NCBI GenBank assembly: GCA_012934845.2
Contig: WNNJ02002166.1
Location: forward strand, 62,001 to 126,000
Length of the DNA stretch: 64,000 bases
From: Pomphorhynchus laevis
Taxonomy: Eukaryota; Acanthocephala; Palaeacanthocephala; Echinorhynchida; Pomphorhynchidae
Reading direction: 5' to 3'
A program made the position numbers and the translations under genes. Shown piece by piece: positions 42,908-53,645 of this stretch. Under the pieces are notes generated by a model. It did not search any database and had not been told where the DNA came from. It was given only the letters and a program-made list of their open reading frames with translations. How positions within the stretch are numbered: the first letter of the stretch is position 1; each line of letters begins with the position of its first letter.

Positions 42908-44272
42908 ATGGGTCGGAAAAAACAAAAGTCTCAAGTTCCCAACCATGTTGCGTCCAACACCGATGTTAGAGATGTTTCCAATGGATCTGAACAACAAGTC
43001 CTTTGCTCAAACAATGATTGTCACACGTGGGTAAGTATTTGGACTTCAGAATCCCAGGCATCTTGCCTTGCAGACAACGAATTCTACTGTGGCTACTGTT
43101 CGGCTAAGATGATAAATACGATGAAGAGTGAAATAGAGAGTCTCAAGACAAATATATTGAAACTATCTGGTAATGCAGCGATGTCCACACATGCCTCTTC
43201 GTATTGTAATAAGTCTCAACCTCGATGCCCAATTCTTCCGCATTCGATTGCATCTAAGAATGCCAAATCTCCCATCTCTTCTACAGGTATTACTATACAT
43301 CCTTCAATTTTGCCCAATCAATCAGCTCAATCTTCTGATGTTACTGTCATTGACCATTTGCAACCCAGTATTTCTTTTGTCGTATCAGATAAATCACCTT
43401 ACATTTCTACCCCTCATTGCGTTTCTACGTCATCATCAGATAATCCATTATCAGATAATCTGAAGGAGCCGCAAATTGTATCGCAGCAAGATGGATTTTG
43501 TCAAGTTTATGATAAATCTACCGATACAGTGACGGAGCCGCAAATTGTTACAACTAATGTATGTTCACTCCCCGACACCCCACGTCCCGTCCTTCCTGTC
43601 TCGTTTCTCAATAACTTGCATCCATCAATCAAAATCACCTCCACCAGCCTCCACTATCCTTCCACTCATAACCTTTCCTCACATCGCTTGCCACCCTCTT
43701 TATTATCATTATCCTCTATGTCTCCCGTCGTCAAACCAAATCCCTCCAAATCATCAACTGCCAGCTCTTCTATCGTGATCTCACCTACTCACGTCAGTCG
43801 TCCTCCTTTACGGAAGCGCTTTGCTTCTCGCGATCGTTGCGTCATTGTTACTAATATCACGCCTTCTAACTCCTTATCTCCACAAGCACGTCTGGAACAC
43901 GATGTTTCCGCCTTCAGATCCATCCTCTCGTCTATTGTTCCTGCGGATAAACCTTATTTTTTCAAGGACATTTCTCCTGCCGAATTCATCCGTCTAAACA
44001 AATCTTCTCAATCTAATCCTTCCCAGCTCCCTCTTCTAAAAATTGTTTTCAAGCATCGCTCTCACGCGTCTTCTGTCCTCTCTCAACGATTCAAACTCAT
44101 GTCATCTTCAACCACTCGAATTTTCCCCGATCGCGCCCCTTCCGAAATCGCTCAAATCTCTTTAGCCCACATCGAAAAACGCCGTCGCGAGGAAAACGGC
44201 GAAACATCACTCGCCATCCGAAACATAGACGGAAATTTTCAAGTTGTCCACACCCGTCCAAAAATTCGATAA
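42908..44272 (+). CDS. LINE ORF1 protein (454 aa)
   Basis: RNA-binding accessory protein of the LINE. ATG at 42908. Residues about 32-66 form a PHD-like zinc module (VLCSNNDCHTWVSIW ... EFYCGYCSAKM). Residues 70-300 are a Ser/Pro/Thr-rich disordered segment. From about 308 a folded domain follows with RCVIVTNITPS and LLKIVFKHRSHASSVLSQRF, resembling the RRM-type fold of LINE ORF1 proteins, then the conserved-looking RIFPDRAPSE and a basic tail (EKRRREENG). The stop at 44270-44272 lies inside the open frame of ORF2, which overlaps in the -1 frame from 44017. An in-frame slippery heptamer A AAT TTT lies at 44233-44239. Intact. Confidence 0.85.
   Translation: MGRKKQKSQVPNHVASNTDVRDVSNGSEQQVLCSNNDCHTWVSIWTSESQASCLADNEFYCGYCSAKMINTMKSEIESLKTNILKLSGNAAMSTHASSYCNKSQPRCPILPHSIASKNAKSPISSTGITIHPSILPNQSAQSSDVTVIDHLQPSISFVVSDKSPYISTPHCVSTSSSDNPLSDNLKEPQIVSQQDGFCQVYDKSTDTVTEPQIVTTNVCSLPDTPRPVLPVSFLNNLHPSIKITSTSLHYPSTHNLSSHRLPPSLLSLSSMSPVVKPNPSKSSTASSSIVISPTHVSRPPLRKRFASRDRCVIVTNITPSNSLSPQARLEHDVSAFRSILSSIVPADKPYFFKDISPAEFIRLNKSSQSNPSQLPLLKIVFKHRSHASSVLSQRFKLMSSSTTRIFPDRAPSEIAQISLAHIEKRRREENGETSLAIRNIDGNFQVVHTRPKIR
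44233..44239 (+). promoter_or_regulatory. Candidate -1 frameshift site between LINE ORF1 and ORF2
   Basis: The heptamer A AAT TTT fits X XXY YYZ exactly in the ORF1 reading frame, 30 nt before the ORF1 stop. A -1 slip there enters the ORF2 frame, which is open without stop to 47166. ORF2 has no AUG in this overlap or in its first ~450 codons. I see no strong stimulatory hairpin by eye downstream. Confidence 0.5.
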
Positions 44273-44289
44273 CGCTCCATCTCTCCTAT

Positions 44290-47166
44290 GTGTCTTCTCC
44301 ACTAGATTCTTTCGCCACAGCACACGGTTTCCGCCTCGGTCTCCTCAACACTAGATCTATTCTCAATAAATCCGATCTTATCCTCAACCTATTCACCAAG
44401 CAATCCATCGATCTCTTCTGCCTCACCGAATCCTGGCACTCAGATTCCGACGACCTTTCCATTCGCCGTCTGCTCTCTGCCGGTTGCTCCCTAGTCGAAT
44501 CCGCCCGCCCCCTCAGCTCATGCCCTTCTAAATCCTCTAATCATGGCGGCATCGTCGCATTCGCGCGTCACCCAGCGTCTCTTCGCAAAATCAATCCCCC
44601 TTTCAGTCCTTGCTCTTTTGAATTGCTCACTTGTCGTTATTCTAACCCGATCACTCTAGATCTCGCCATTGTATACCGTCCTGGTTCATCAGCTGCTACA
44701 GCCTTATTTTTTACCGAACTCGCTGACCTCCTTTCTCATTGTTCTTTTTCCTCAATCCCTTCACTCGTTCTAGGCGACTTCAATATCCGCCTAGACCGCC
44801 CCTCTTCCACAGATTTCATCCGCTTCATCAACATTCTATCCAACTACAATTACAAACTAATCTCCACTGCCCCCACACATATACTTGGCGGGGCACTCGA
44901 CATCATCGCTGTCCCCGATCATTTTGCTGCCCACACCTCACTGTCCATCTCTGATCCTGGTCTATCCGATCACTTTCTTATCACCCTTGATCTCGCTCGC
45001 AACCACACCCCTCCTCACACACCTACAATCCTACGTCGCCCTTGGAGAAATCTTGACCTTTCCCTTCTCCGCTCTGCCTTACTCAAATCGTCTCTATCAT
45101 TACCCACAATAACATATTCATCTCCTCACGATCTCGCCTTTCTTTTCGACTCTGAACTCACATCCACTCTCGATATTCTCTTGCCCTTCAAGTCTCACCC
45201 ACACCGTCGCTTGCACCGTGCCCCATGGTTTGACATCCAATGCCTACTCTCAAAGCGTCGACTCCGCCATGCTTTTCGAGTCTATCACCGCTCTCTCAGA
45301 CGCGATTTCCGCTCGATCACTCCGTCTTTCCGTGATTCCTATCTTGCTCTTCGCCGGTCTCATCTCAACCTACTACGTACCAAATGCAACTCCTTCTGGC
45401 AGCATAAAATAATCACTTCATTCAACTCTAAGACTCTCTGGCATACTTTTAACTCAATCCTGGCTCGTTCCTCTACGCCTTGCAACATCAATGCTAATGA
45501 TTATTCGTCATTTCTCCAGACTAAAGTATCCACGCTGCTCTCTCACACCCCGGTCTCCATCCTATCCCACTCTGCCCAGTCTACTCTCATCCTTCCCGAA
45601 CTCTTTCATCTTCTCCCTGTATCACCTACAGAAGTATCATCTGTCCTCATGTCCTTGCCCAACAAAACCTCACCTGCCGATCCCCTGCCTACCCACATAT
45701 TAAAATCCATATGCTCATCGATATCCCTATTTCTCACAACCTTGTTTAACTCGTCCATCCGCAGTCGTATCTTCCCTTCACACTGGAAATCCGCAATCGT
45801 TCGTCCCCTCCTTAAGAAACAATCGCTCGACCCCTCCCTTCCTTCTAGCTATCGCCCCATTTCACTACTCCCTACTCTTTCTAAGCTCTTAGAACGCCTC
45901 ATCTTAATACAAATCAACGCTTATCTCTCCTCATCCAATCTGTACCCTCCTTTCCAATCCGCTTTCTGCTCTAATCACTCGACAGAAATCGCATGCATAA
46001 AAGTGTACAACGACTTACTCATTTCTCGAGACAAGGCTCTATATAGTGTTCTCATCTCCCTGGACCTCTCCTCCGCATTCGACATTGTCTACCACTCCGT
46101 CCTCCTTTCTCGCCTTCGTTATGATTACGGCTTTTCTTCCTCCTCCGTAGCTTGGTTCGCCTCATATCTATCCGACCGTTCCTTTCGCGTCTGTTCTAAT
46201 TCATCATCCTCCCCTCCCATCCCTATTTTTTGCGGGGTTCCACAAGGTTCAGTCCTAGGTCCCCTGCTTTTCTCTCTTTTGCTTGGCGATCTCTCTCCAT
46301 TTATCAAACCTTACTCCTTTAACGTCATGCAATACGCCGATGACATTCTAATCTATGCTCATGCACCCGCACATCGCATACACGATATCGGCATTTCTGC
46401 CTCCAACTGTCTCTCTTCTATCTACAAGCGTCTCTCCAATCTCCATCTCGTTCTAAACGCCGAAAAGTCCAAAATAATGTGGATCCTTCCCCGTAAACCA
46501 AGCATATCTCCTCCCATTGTATATTTTGCCTCATCGATCATCCCTGTAGTCCACAATCTCACTTTCTTAGGCTTCCATTTCGATGATCACCTTTCCCTTA
46601 AACCCTTCGTCCGTGACAAGGTCCGCTCGTCTAACTTAATTCTTCGTGACATCCGCCGTATCCGCCCCCTTATCGACTTCCGTTCTTGTATGTCTCTTCT
46701 TTCATCGCTTCTTTTCCCTAAAATCGATTACTGCCTTAGCCTTTTCGCCAATTCTCCAAAATCCATCATCCTACCCCTACAACGAATAATCAACACCGCC
46801 GTTCGAGTGCTCTTTCGCCTCCGTCGCTTCGACCACACATCCACATATTTTGCCCAACTCTCCTGGCCCACCATCCACATCCGCATCAAACTCCGCCTTC
46901 TTCTCATTACTTTTCGTCTCATCGCTGTCGGCTCCCCATCGTTCATCAACCTTCCTTTCTTAGACGATACTCGCCCCACCTCGCTATCGCTTCGTTCCTG
47001 TCATACCCTCTTACTCCACGTTCCTAATTACTCCAACAACTACGGTCTCCGATCCTTCCTCGTCGCCGCCTCACTCGCCTGGAATCAACTCCCTCTCGAC
47101 GTCCGCCGCGCTCCCTCTTTTATCACATTCAAACACCTCCTCCGTTCACACCTTCTCGACGCCTGA
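44290..47166 (+). CDS. LINE ORF2: endonuclease and reverse transcriptase (958 codons)
   Basis: Drives target-primed reverse transcription. Apurinic-type endonuclease: LLNTRSI near the start, LTESWH with E47, GDFN at 162-165, LGGALDIIAV and the SDH triad at 226-228. Reverse transcriptase: RPLLKKQSLDPSLPSSYRPI, motif A LDLSSAFD (D592), GVPQGSVLGPLLFSL (motif B), QYADD with D684 D685 (motif C), KSKIMWILP, LGFHFD; then thumb and C-terminal domain ending FITFKHLLRSHLLDA. All catalytic residues present and no stops. The coordinate start is a GTG; the first in-frame ATG comes only at about codon 453 (VLMSLPNK), so initiation must use frameshifting from ORF1, reinitiation or a non-AUG codon. CR1/L2-type by its C-terminal region. 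Confidence 0.92.
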   Translation: MSSPLDSFATAHGFRLGLLNTRSILNKSDLILNLFTKQSIDLFCLTESWHSDSDDLSIRRLLSAGCSLVESARPLSSCPSKSSNHGGIVAFARHPASLRKINPPFSPCSFELLTCRYSNPITLDLAIVYRPGSSAATALFFTELADLLSHCSFSSIPSLVLGDFNIRLDRPSSTDFIRFINILSNYNYKLISTAPTHILGGALDIIAVPDHFAAHTSLSISDPGLSDHFLITLDLARNHTPPHTPTILRRPWRNLDLSLLRSALLKSSLSLPTITYSSPHDLAFLFDSELTSTLDILLPFKSHPHRRLHRAPWFDIQCLLSKRRLRHAFRVYHRSLRRDFRSITPSFRDSYLALRRSHLNLLRTKCNSFWQHKIITSFNSKTLWHTFNSILARSSTPCNINANDYSSFLQTKVSTLLSHTPVSILSHSAQSTLILPELFHLLPVSPTEVSSVLMSLPNKTSPADPLPTHILKSICSSISLFLTTLFNSSIRSRIFPSHWKSAIVRPLLKKQSLDPSLPSSYRPISLLPTLSKLLERLILIQINAYLSSSNLYPPFQSAFCSNHSTEIACIKVYNDLLISRDKALYSVLISLDLSSAFDIVYHSVLLSRLRYDYGFSSSSVAWFASYLSDRSFRVCSNSSSSPPIPIFCGVPQGSVLGPLLFSLLLGDLSPFIKPYSFNVMQYADDILIYAHAPAHRIHDIGISASNCLSSIYKRLSNLHLVLNAEKSKIMWILPRKPSISPPIVYFASSIIPVVHNLTFLGFHFDDHLSLKPFVRDKVRSSNLILRDIRRIRPLIDFRSCMSLLSSLLFPKIDYCLSLFANSPKSIILPLQRIINTAVRVLFRLRRFDHTSTYFAQLSWPTIHIRIKLRLLLITFRLIAVGSPSFINLPFLDDTRPTSLSLRSCHTLLLHVPNYSNNYGLRSFLVAASLAWNQLPLDVRRAPSFITFKHLLRSHLLDA

Positions 47167-47259
47167 TTTACAGTTTTGTTTTTGTTGTGGTCATGTAAGC
47201 GTGCGCTGGCACGCATTTGCCACGTTAAAATAAATCTTTTTTTTATACAAATTACAATA

Positions 47260-47566
47260 AAACAGAAACACACTTCAAAGAAAAAAGCGTTACAAACACA
47301 CATTTACACACATTCTATACAAGGTTTTTTGTAAAATACAAACTTCAAAGAAAAAACATTACAAACACACACATCCTATTCAAGGTTTAAAAAAAAACAA
47401 ATTTCAAAGAAAAAGAACCGCAACCCAAGATTAAAAGGAAAAAATATATTAAATTACTCAAAAAAAGAAAAAAGAAAAAAATATCAAAAATTATAATAAT
47501 GAAATAAAATAAATATTACGTAAAATTGATACCAAAAAAAAACAAACAAATCAAACAAATATAATT
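47260..47566. other. A-rich simple sequence after the LINE
   Basis: Short repeated blocks of ACTTCAAAGAAAAAA and ACAAACACACA, low complexity. No gene seen. Confidence 0.5.
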
Positions 47567-47757
47567 AACCAAGTTCAATAAGGATTACAACTAATTAAAA
47601 ACTAATAGGAAATTTTTAAATTAGAATCAGGTTTATTATTAGGTAAAATGTTATTCTTATTAGTTATTCTTATTATTTTACCTAATAATAAATCTGATTT
47701 TAATTTAAAAATATCTTATTAGTTTTTAATTAGTTGTAATCCTTATTGAACTTGGTT
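47567..47757. repeat. Foldback repeat, ~82-bp arms
   Basis: Left arm 47567-47650 (AACCAAGTTCAATAAGGATT, ACAACTAATTAAAAACTAAT, TTATTATTAGGTAAAAT) is complemented almost perfectly by 47675-47757, with about 25 bp of loop. Very young by its arm identity. Family unknown. Confidence 0.85.
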
Positions 47758-47974
47758 CGATTTGACTCTTATGCCCATTTGCAATTAGTGGGGAGTGTTC
47801 AACATGTGATCCTGAACAGTTTTCGTTATCGAACAACACAAGTTTATCTGTTAGCTGGTCGAATGATCAGCTAACAGATGATCATTAATGACCAGTTAAC
47901 AGATAGTTTTATTCAAATGATAAAATATATTAATTTTCAAAATCAATGAAATGATTCAAACTCGAAGAATGTTA

Positions 47975-48280
47975 AGCAACAGCACTAGAAGTGGTACCCA
48001 TAATGTTGTTAAATACGTTTAACCAAACCTTGACAGGTTTGATCAACATATACCTGCTCATATGATTTACAAGGTACCTTAAAAACAATGACATCTTTGT
48101 TAAAATACGGTTTACGTTTAAATAAGTTGTGAAGTTTAGGTAATTTTCTGTTAAAATGCGCACTTTGTTAATACAACTATTTTGTATATTATTCTTAATA
48201 AATTTTGAAAATACTGAATTCCACTTGTTACTAACAAAAGTAATTCCTATTAATATAATCTTTTTTAGGACCAAAGATTT
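47975..48280 (-). mobile_element. Canonical PLE endonuclease relic
   Basis: One minus-strand frame reads DVIVFKVPCKSYEQVYVDQT followed by GLVKRI, matching the (V/I)VYK(I/V)PC..C...YVGQT...L..R pattern of a Penelope-type GIY-YIG domain; the preceding residues in another frame resemble the region before it. Interrupted at least twice. Belongs to the material bracketed by the inverted pair 42104/48602. Confidence 0.6.
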
Positions 48281-48451
48281 TATTTTAATGCACTAAAGAT
48301 TTAAACTTAGCCGTTTTTAAATGTGTATTGTTTAATTTTTCGGTTATTTGTTTATATTTTAGTATATTTGTATATTTTTGTATATTTTATACGTTTTTTA
48401 TATTTTTACGTTTTTTATATATTTTATACGTTTAATATATTTCTTTTTCTT

Positions 48452-48602
48452 TTAAGTAGAAATGTGGGGCACATCAAAGCTTGTATTTTTGAATAAATGT
48501 TAAAAAACGTAATTTTTGAACATTTTACTGTAATCCTAATGATGACAGGATCAATAGAAATATTGAAGTTTTTAAAATAAAGAAAAACTATTTTATTCTA
48601 TT
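48452..48602 (+). repeat. PLE-type pseudo-LTR, right arm of the long inverted pair
   Basis: Inverted match to 42104-42258. The hammerhead-like core here (CTAATGATGACAGGATCAAT then AGAAATATT) is decayed. Ends 8 bp before Naiad copy C begins. Confidence 0.65.
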
Positions 48603-48609
48603 TTCCAAT

Positions 48610-49350
48610 AAAAGCTATATAATGTTTATATTAACATTTATTGTTGAATTGTAGTATTTTATATTAAATAAACTATCTATTATACAAATTACCCTATCAT
48701 AATCGTTAATTAATCTTTGATTTATTGTTCAACTGATTTATTTAGTACAAATTATTATATTTACATAAAGATCTTTAGCTTATTATCTCTTAAAAGTTGT
48801 TATATATGTACATGTATCCTTTAATTTTTAACTTTATTTTTCTTATTCCTTTTATCACCATGACTTCTTGGATTGCGTCTAGCCGGATTATTATAATATA
48901 GTTGTTTATTATTTACTTTACTACTTATGCCAGTTACTTGTACCACGTCATTCAATTCTAATGGGTTTTAATCAAGTTTTTAAATCCAAAAATATTCTTT
49001 TTCTTATAGTTTTTGAGTTAATGTTGACTTATTTTCTTTAATATGTTCTAAAATAAATAACTTACAGTTTTTAATATCATGTTCTATTAATCTCATATGT
49101 TTATGAAATATAGTTTGACTATTATGCTGTATATTATATATGTGTTGCCTAAACCTAGTTTTTAACATTTGATGTTTTTCCTATATATTGCAATCCACAT
49201 GTACACTGTATTAGATGCACTAAACCTGCGGTATTGCAGTTACAATTATTATTAATATTTAATGAAAAACATTTGTTTGTCGTATTACTTAGGATACAAT
49301 TATTATTATTTTTTAACATCACATTTAAAAAAAGCTCATGTTTTAACATC
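48610..49350 (-). mobile_element. Naiad copy C (endonuclease part only)
   Basis: Minus-strand match to the endonuclease half of copy A: CNCNTAGLVHLIQCTCGLQY then IGKT, KHMRLI, the basic linker (NPARRNPRSHGDKRNKKN) and the first part of the linker before CxC. No reverse transcriptase. Several interruptions; older than A and B. Confidence 0.75.
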
Positions 49351-49599
49351 ACATGATAATAATAAAGACATGATAATAATCAGACTCATGTGTTTTAACA
49401 TCACATGATAATAATAAATTTTATTAAATTTTGATGACTCTGCCTTATCGCAACTCCCAAAAGCCATGTGCAGTACGCTAGAATTTGCATTGGTGATGTA
49501 CATCAGCTGTTTATCAAATACCTACAGTCCATGTATCAGCCATATATGCTAGCTGATGATCGTTCGATTATACTGTTTCTTTCAAATTTTCACCGAAAT
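49351..49599. other. Short local duplications
   Basis: TTTTAACATCACATGATAAT occurs twice within 49340-49420 with an intervening variant (GACATGATAATAATCAGA). No gene seen. Confidence 0.5.
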
Positions 49600-52500
49600 A
49601 ATCAAATCAGCTAACTGAATCTACGTATTTAATATAATTATAAAATAAACAAAACATAATAATGCTAAATCAAAATTTAATAATTAAATAATAAAATAAA
49701 TAATTGTTTTTAGATTTTTTATAATTTAAATCAAGTTAAAATAAAAAATCGAAATTTGAAATAAACGTCAATTTTATGAATTGAATAATAAATAACAGAC
49801 GTTGTATCAGAATAAGGATTAGAGATCATCAGGAGGAACTGCTATGCTATCAGGTTTCGGCCCCTAACTCCTCTACCCAACATAGCAGCGGGGCCAAATA
49901 CATGCTAATGATATATTTCCTCTGATGAAATTTGATTATATAGTATCTTTTTTTAATACAAAGTATATTTATTATCCATCCACAAAAAAATTTTCGCTAT
50001 CGATTTTAAACTTATTTTTAATATCATTGTGTTAATTTATGTATTTTAGCATTTTCTGTTTGACGGTATTTTTATAGTAACCTAGTTAAAACTATGAATT
50101 TATTAAATTATTTAAATGATTTGAAGAAAACCAATATCGTTACAAATTGTTGCAATTCTTAAAATTTCATTATTTAATGTATTATATTATATGCAATGCA
50201 TGAATGCTTATGCAAAAAAACGTTTCTTGTAAATTTAAATATGTCATCTTTACGATATAAATTAAAAGTAGTTTTAATTGATGTAAATTTAACGCTCATA
50301 TCAAAATAAATACTTTCGTTATCGTTAATATTGGTTTTATTAAGAATGAGGCTACCTGGATAAATTTGTTCGCTTATTGAATAAAAATTGCTAGAACTAA
50401 ATACACATATATCATCAATATATCGAAAACACATATTTAATATCTTTATATAATTTAGATTTATTTTTTAAACAGCTATGAACAATTTCATATTCTATAA
50501 AGATTAAAAACAAGTCTGCTATAATTGGGATACTAATACCACCCATTAGAACACCTTTATTTGTCTGAATAAAGATGCCCCTACCTTTAAATAATTTTGA
50601 TTTATCAAAATATTTAAGGATTCAAATAATTCAATTTTATCCATATATCTACATTTACTTGATTGTTTAAATTTTTTAGATATGCGTTATAGTTATTATA
50701 ACATATATATGTATATCTCTTTCCGAATATAAGATTAATTAATTTTTCTAATGCATCTTTAATATCTGCTAAATCTAGATTGGTATAAAGCGTACTAAAA
50801 TCGTACATATTTATATTCTAAAAATTTATTCCTTTTGTGTGTTCTAAAAATTCTTTTGTAGAATTAATACTGAAATAGTGTTTTTTACCAGTATTAATTT
50901 CGATTATACTACAATATTTTTTGAAGTGTGCTTTAATTACTTTAAGTATTTTATTCATATAGACAGAAAGTGGTTTTAATGTACATTTAAAAGCACAACA
51001 TATGAACCTAGGTTTTATTTGATATTTATGTAATTTTGGATTCCAATATAGGTATAATGGATATACTAATATATATTAGGTATATTCCAATATATATTCC
51101 AATATATACCTATACTGGAATATATACCAATATTCCAATATAGATATTCCAATATAGGTATAGTTTGATTATCTGATTCATTTTTTATACCCATTTTATC
51201 CATTATAGAACAATGACTTGTAATAATTGTTTCTAAACTTAAATCACTACATTCATATGTTGTTTATATTTAAATCATTATAATAAACTTTTTTCATCAG
51301 TATATCATAATAAAGCTTTTTGCGTATGAAGACAAAGCTATTACTAGCTTTATCAATAGTTGTTATTATATAGTTATCCTTTAATTTAGTAAGTTCTGAA
51401 TACATATCTTTATTAATTTGATCTTTCTTTTTTATTATTGTTTGTTATTTTAATTTTATCTCTGATTTTATCTAATATATAAGTTTTCCAAATGTTTATT
51501 TTTGATGTATTTAATCTTTTACTATTAATCAACTTATCAAAGTAAGCATTAAAGTCAATATATAACGAATTGTAAATTTTATTTCTATTGTTATTATTTA
51601 ATCAATATTTATACCCTTTTGATAGCAGCTTTCTTAATTCACAATTTTCAATTAATTCTAGATTATGAGTGCATATATGTTCCTCATTTTATCAAAATTA
51701 AGACTATTGCAATCGCATTCAGTTTCTATGATGTTTCTAATATTATCGTTAAATATAGATTTCAATTCTTTATTATAATTACAAATTTTTTGTCCTAATG
51801 GTGGTAGGAGTTTATACCTTATTTTAGGAATATATTTACTTAAATCTGACCCTATTATTTCTTTACTTTTAGAATTATTTAAAAGTCCGGCTATATTTAT
51901 GTTATCTATACATTTATTAATGAAGTTTATAGTTAATGTATATTTTCTATTGTTATTATTAACATTTATTGTACGATTATAGTATTTTGTATTACAATAA
52001 CTGTCTATTATGCAACTTAGCCTATCATAGTCGTTAATTAATTTTTGATTTATTGAACATATGATATCTTGAGAAAAACTTCTTATATTTACAAAGAGAT
52101 CTTTAAGCATATTATATCTTAAAAGTTGTTTTAATATTTCTAATTGTTCATTTATATACATATCTTTTTTAATATTTTTAGCTCTATTTTTCCTATTCCT
52201 TTTATCATCATGACTTCTTGGTTTGCGTTTAACCGGATTATTATAATATAGTTGCTTATTATGTATTATACTACTTCTGCCAATTCCTTGTATCACGTCA
52301 TTCAATCCTAATGGGTACATGGAATTAAGCGTTTTAATCCAAAAATCTTCTTTTTCTAATAGTTTTTGATTTAATATTGAAATGTTTTCTTCGATAATAT
52401 GTTCTAAAATAAATAATTTACAGTTTTAAATATCATGTCCTATTAATCTCATATGTTTATGAAATATAGTTTGACTATTATGCTGTATATTATATATGTG

Positions 52501-52840
52501 TTGCCTAAACCTAGTTTTTAACATTTGATATGTTTTTCCTATATATTGCAATCCACATGTACATTGTATAAGATACACTACACCTGCGGTATTGCAGTTA
52601 CAATTATTATTAATATTTAATAAAAAAACATTTGTTTGTCGTATTACTTACAATACAATTATTATTATTTATAACATCACAAACTATACAATATTTTCTG
52701 TTACATTTAAAAGATCTAAAATTAAAATCATTAGTACTTACGTATTTTTCCAATCTGGTTGAGTACATGTAATTTTTAAGTCATAATTTTTAACGTTGCT
52801 TTTTCGGTGTCGCCACCTAGTTTAGTTATTTTAACTTAGA
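49600..52840 (-). mobile_element. Naiad copy D with 3' pseudo-LTR
   Basis: Complete in outline: 5' leader (52785-52840), endonuclease (52770-52130), linker and CxC (ETECDCNSLNFDKM near 51710), reverse transcriptase (51660 to 49985) with FSTLYTNLDLAD, FRYIDD at about 50430, and a full pseudo-LTR (49600-49985) closely matching that of copy B. The endonuclease half is close to copy A; the RT half is much more diverged. A 120-bp stretch of ATTCCAATATA-type palindromic repeats (51050-51170) is inserted in the RT. Many interruptions in the RT. Confidence 0.8.
51658..52320 (-). pseudogene. Naiad copy D: endonuclease C-terminus through CxC linker
   Basis: 220 open codons from MYPLGLNDVIQGIGRSS (end of the GIY-YIG domain) through a basic segment, DLFVNIRSFSQDIICSINQK, GLLNNSKSKEIIGSDLSKYI, PKIRYKLLPPLGQKI and ETECDCNSLNF. 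It shows that the endonuclease and the CxC linker share one continuous frame in this family, so Naiads here use a single ORF. It breaks off soon after CxC. Confidence 0.7.
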
Positions 52841-53099
52841 CTTATTTGTTGACTTTATTTATTGACCTATAAAGATTTATTTTGACAATATACAAAATCG
52901 ATCTTATTCATTTATGATTTTAAATTAACATTGCATTAGCAGGATAAAGATCAACCCTTAATTTAATAACTGACTATATTTATAGATGATTTCCATCCCC
53001 TCTTTTAAAACAGTTTAGTACCTTTGTGTAGCACTTTCATAAAAGAAATTTTGAAGACTACACTTTTTCAATTTCAACAAGCCAATTTCTTCATTTCAT
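52841..53099. other. Short unassigned spacer
   Basis: No feature recognised between Naiad D and fragment E. Confidence 0.4.
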
Positions 53100-53645
53100 T
53101 TTTTGTGTGTAAAGGCTACTAAAATCGTAAGTATTTATATTCTGAAAATTTATTCCTTTTGTGTATTCTAAAAATTCTTTTGTAGAATTAATACTGAAAT
53201 AGTGTTTTTTACCAGTATTAATTTCGATTACCTTATACTATTTTTTAAAGTGTGCTTTAATTGCTTTAAGTATTTTATTCATAAAGACAGAAAGTGGTTT
53301 TAATGTACATTTAAACGCACTACATATGAACCTAGGTTTTATTGGATTTTTATGTAATTTTGGATTCCAATATAATATAGGTATAGTTTTGTTATCTGAT
53401 ATTACCTTTATGCCCTTTTTATCCAATATAGAACAGTGACTTGTAATAATTGTTTCTAAACTCAACTCACTACGTTCATATGTTGGATTTACATTTAAAT
53501 CATTAGAATTAACCTCTTTCATTAGTATATCATAATAAAGCTTTTTGCATATGAAGACAAAGTTATTACTAGCTTTATCAATAGTTGTTATTATATATAG
53601 TTATATATAGTTACTTTTCAATTTGGTAAATTATGTATACATATC
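53100..53645 (-). mobile_element. Naiad fragment E (RT fingers)
   Basis: Minus strand: KASNNFVFICKK, SNDLNVNPTYERSELSLE, the signature PILYWNPKLHKNP, PRFICSAFKCTLKPLSV, then the region up to motif A. Close to copy A in sequence but truncated on both sides. 94 codons are open at 53238-53522. Confidence 0.8.

Larger units (their letters stand above)
42725..47246 (+). mobile_element. Full-length CR1-like LINE
   Basis: 4.5 kb with two long frames, a 3' UTR hairpin (GCGTGC/GCACGC, 47199-47215) and an AATAAA plus T-rich end. An 11-bp target duplication ACAAATTACAA flanks it at 42714-42724 and 47247-47257. The 5' UTR contains a 31-bp tandem duplication (CCGTCATCTACAATAAATAA... at about 42797-42858). 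The element is far richer in C and poorer in A than its surroundings. No interruption is visible in either frame, so it looks potentially active. Confidence 0.92.
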
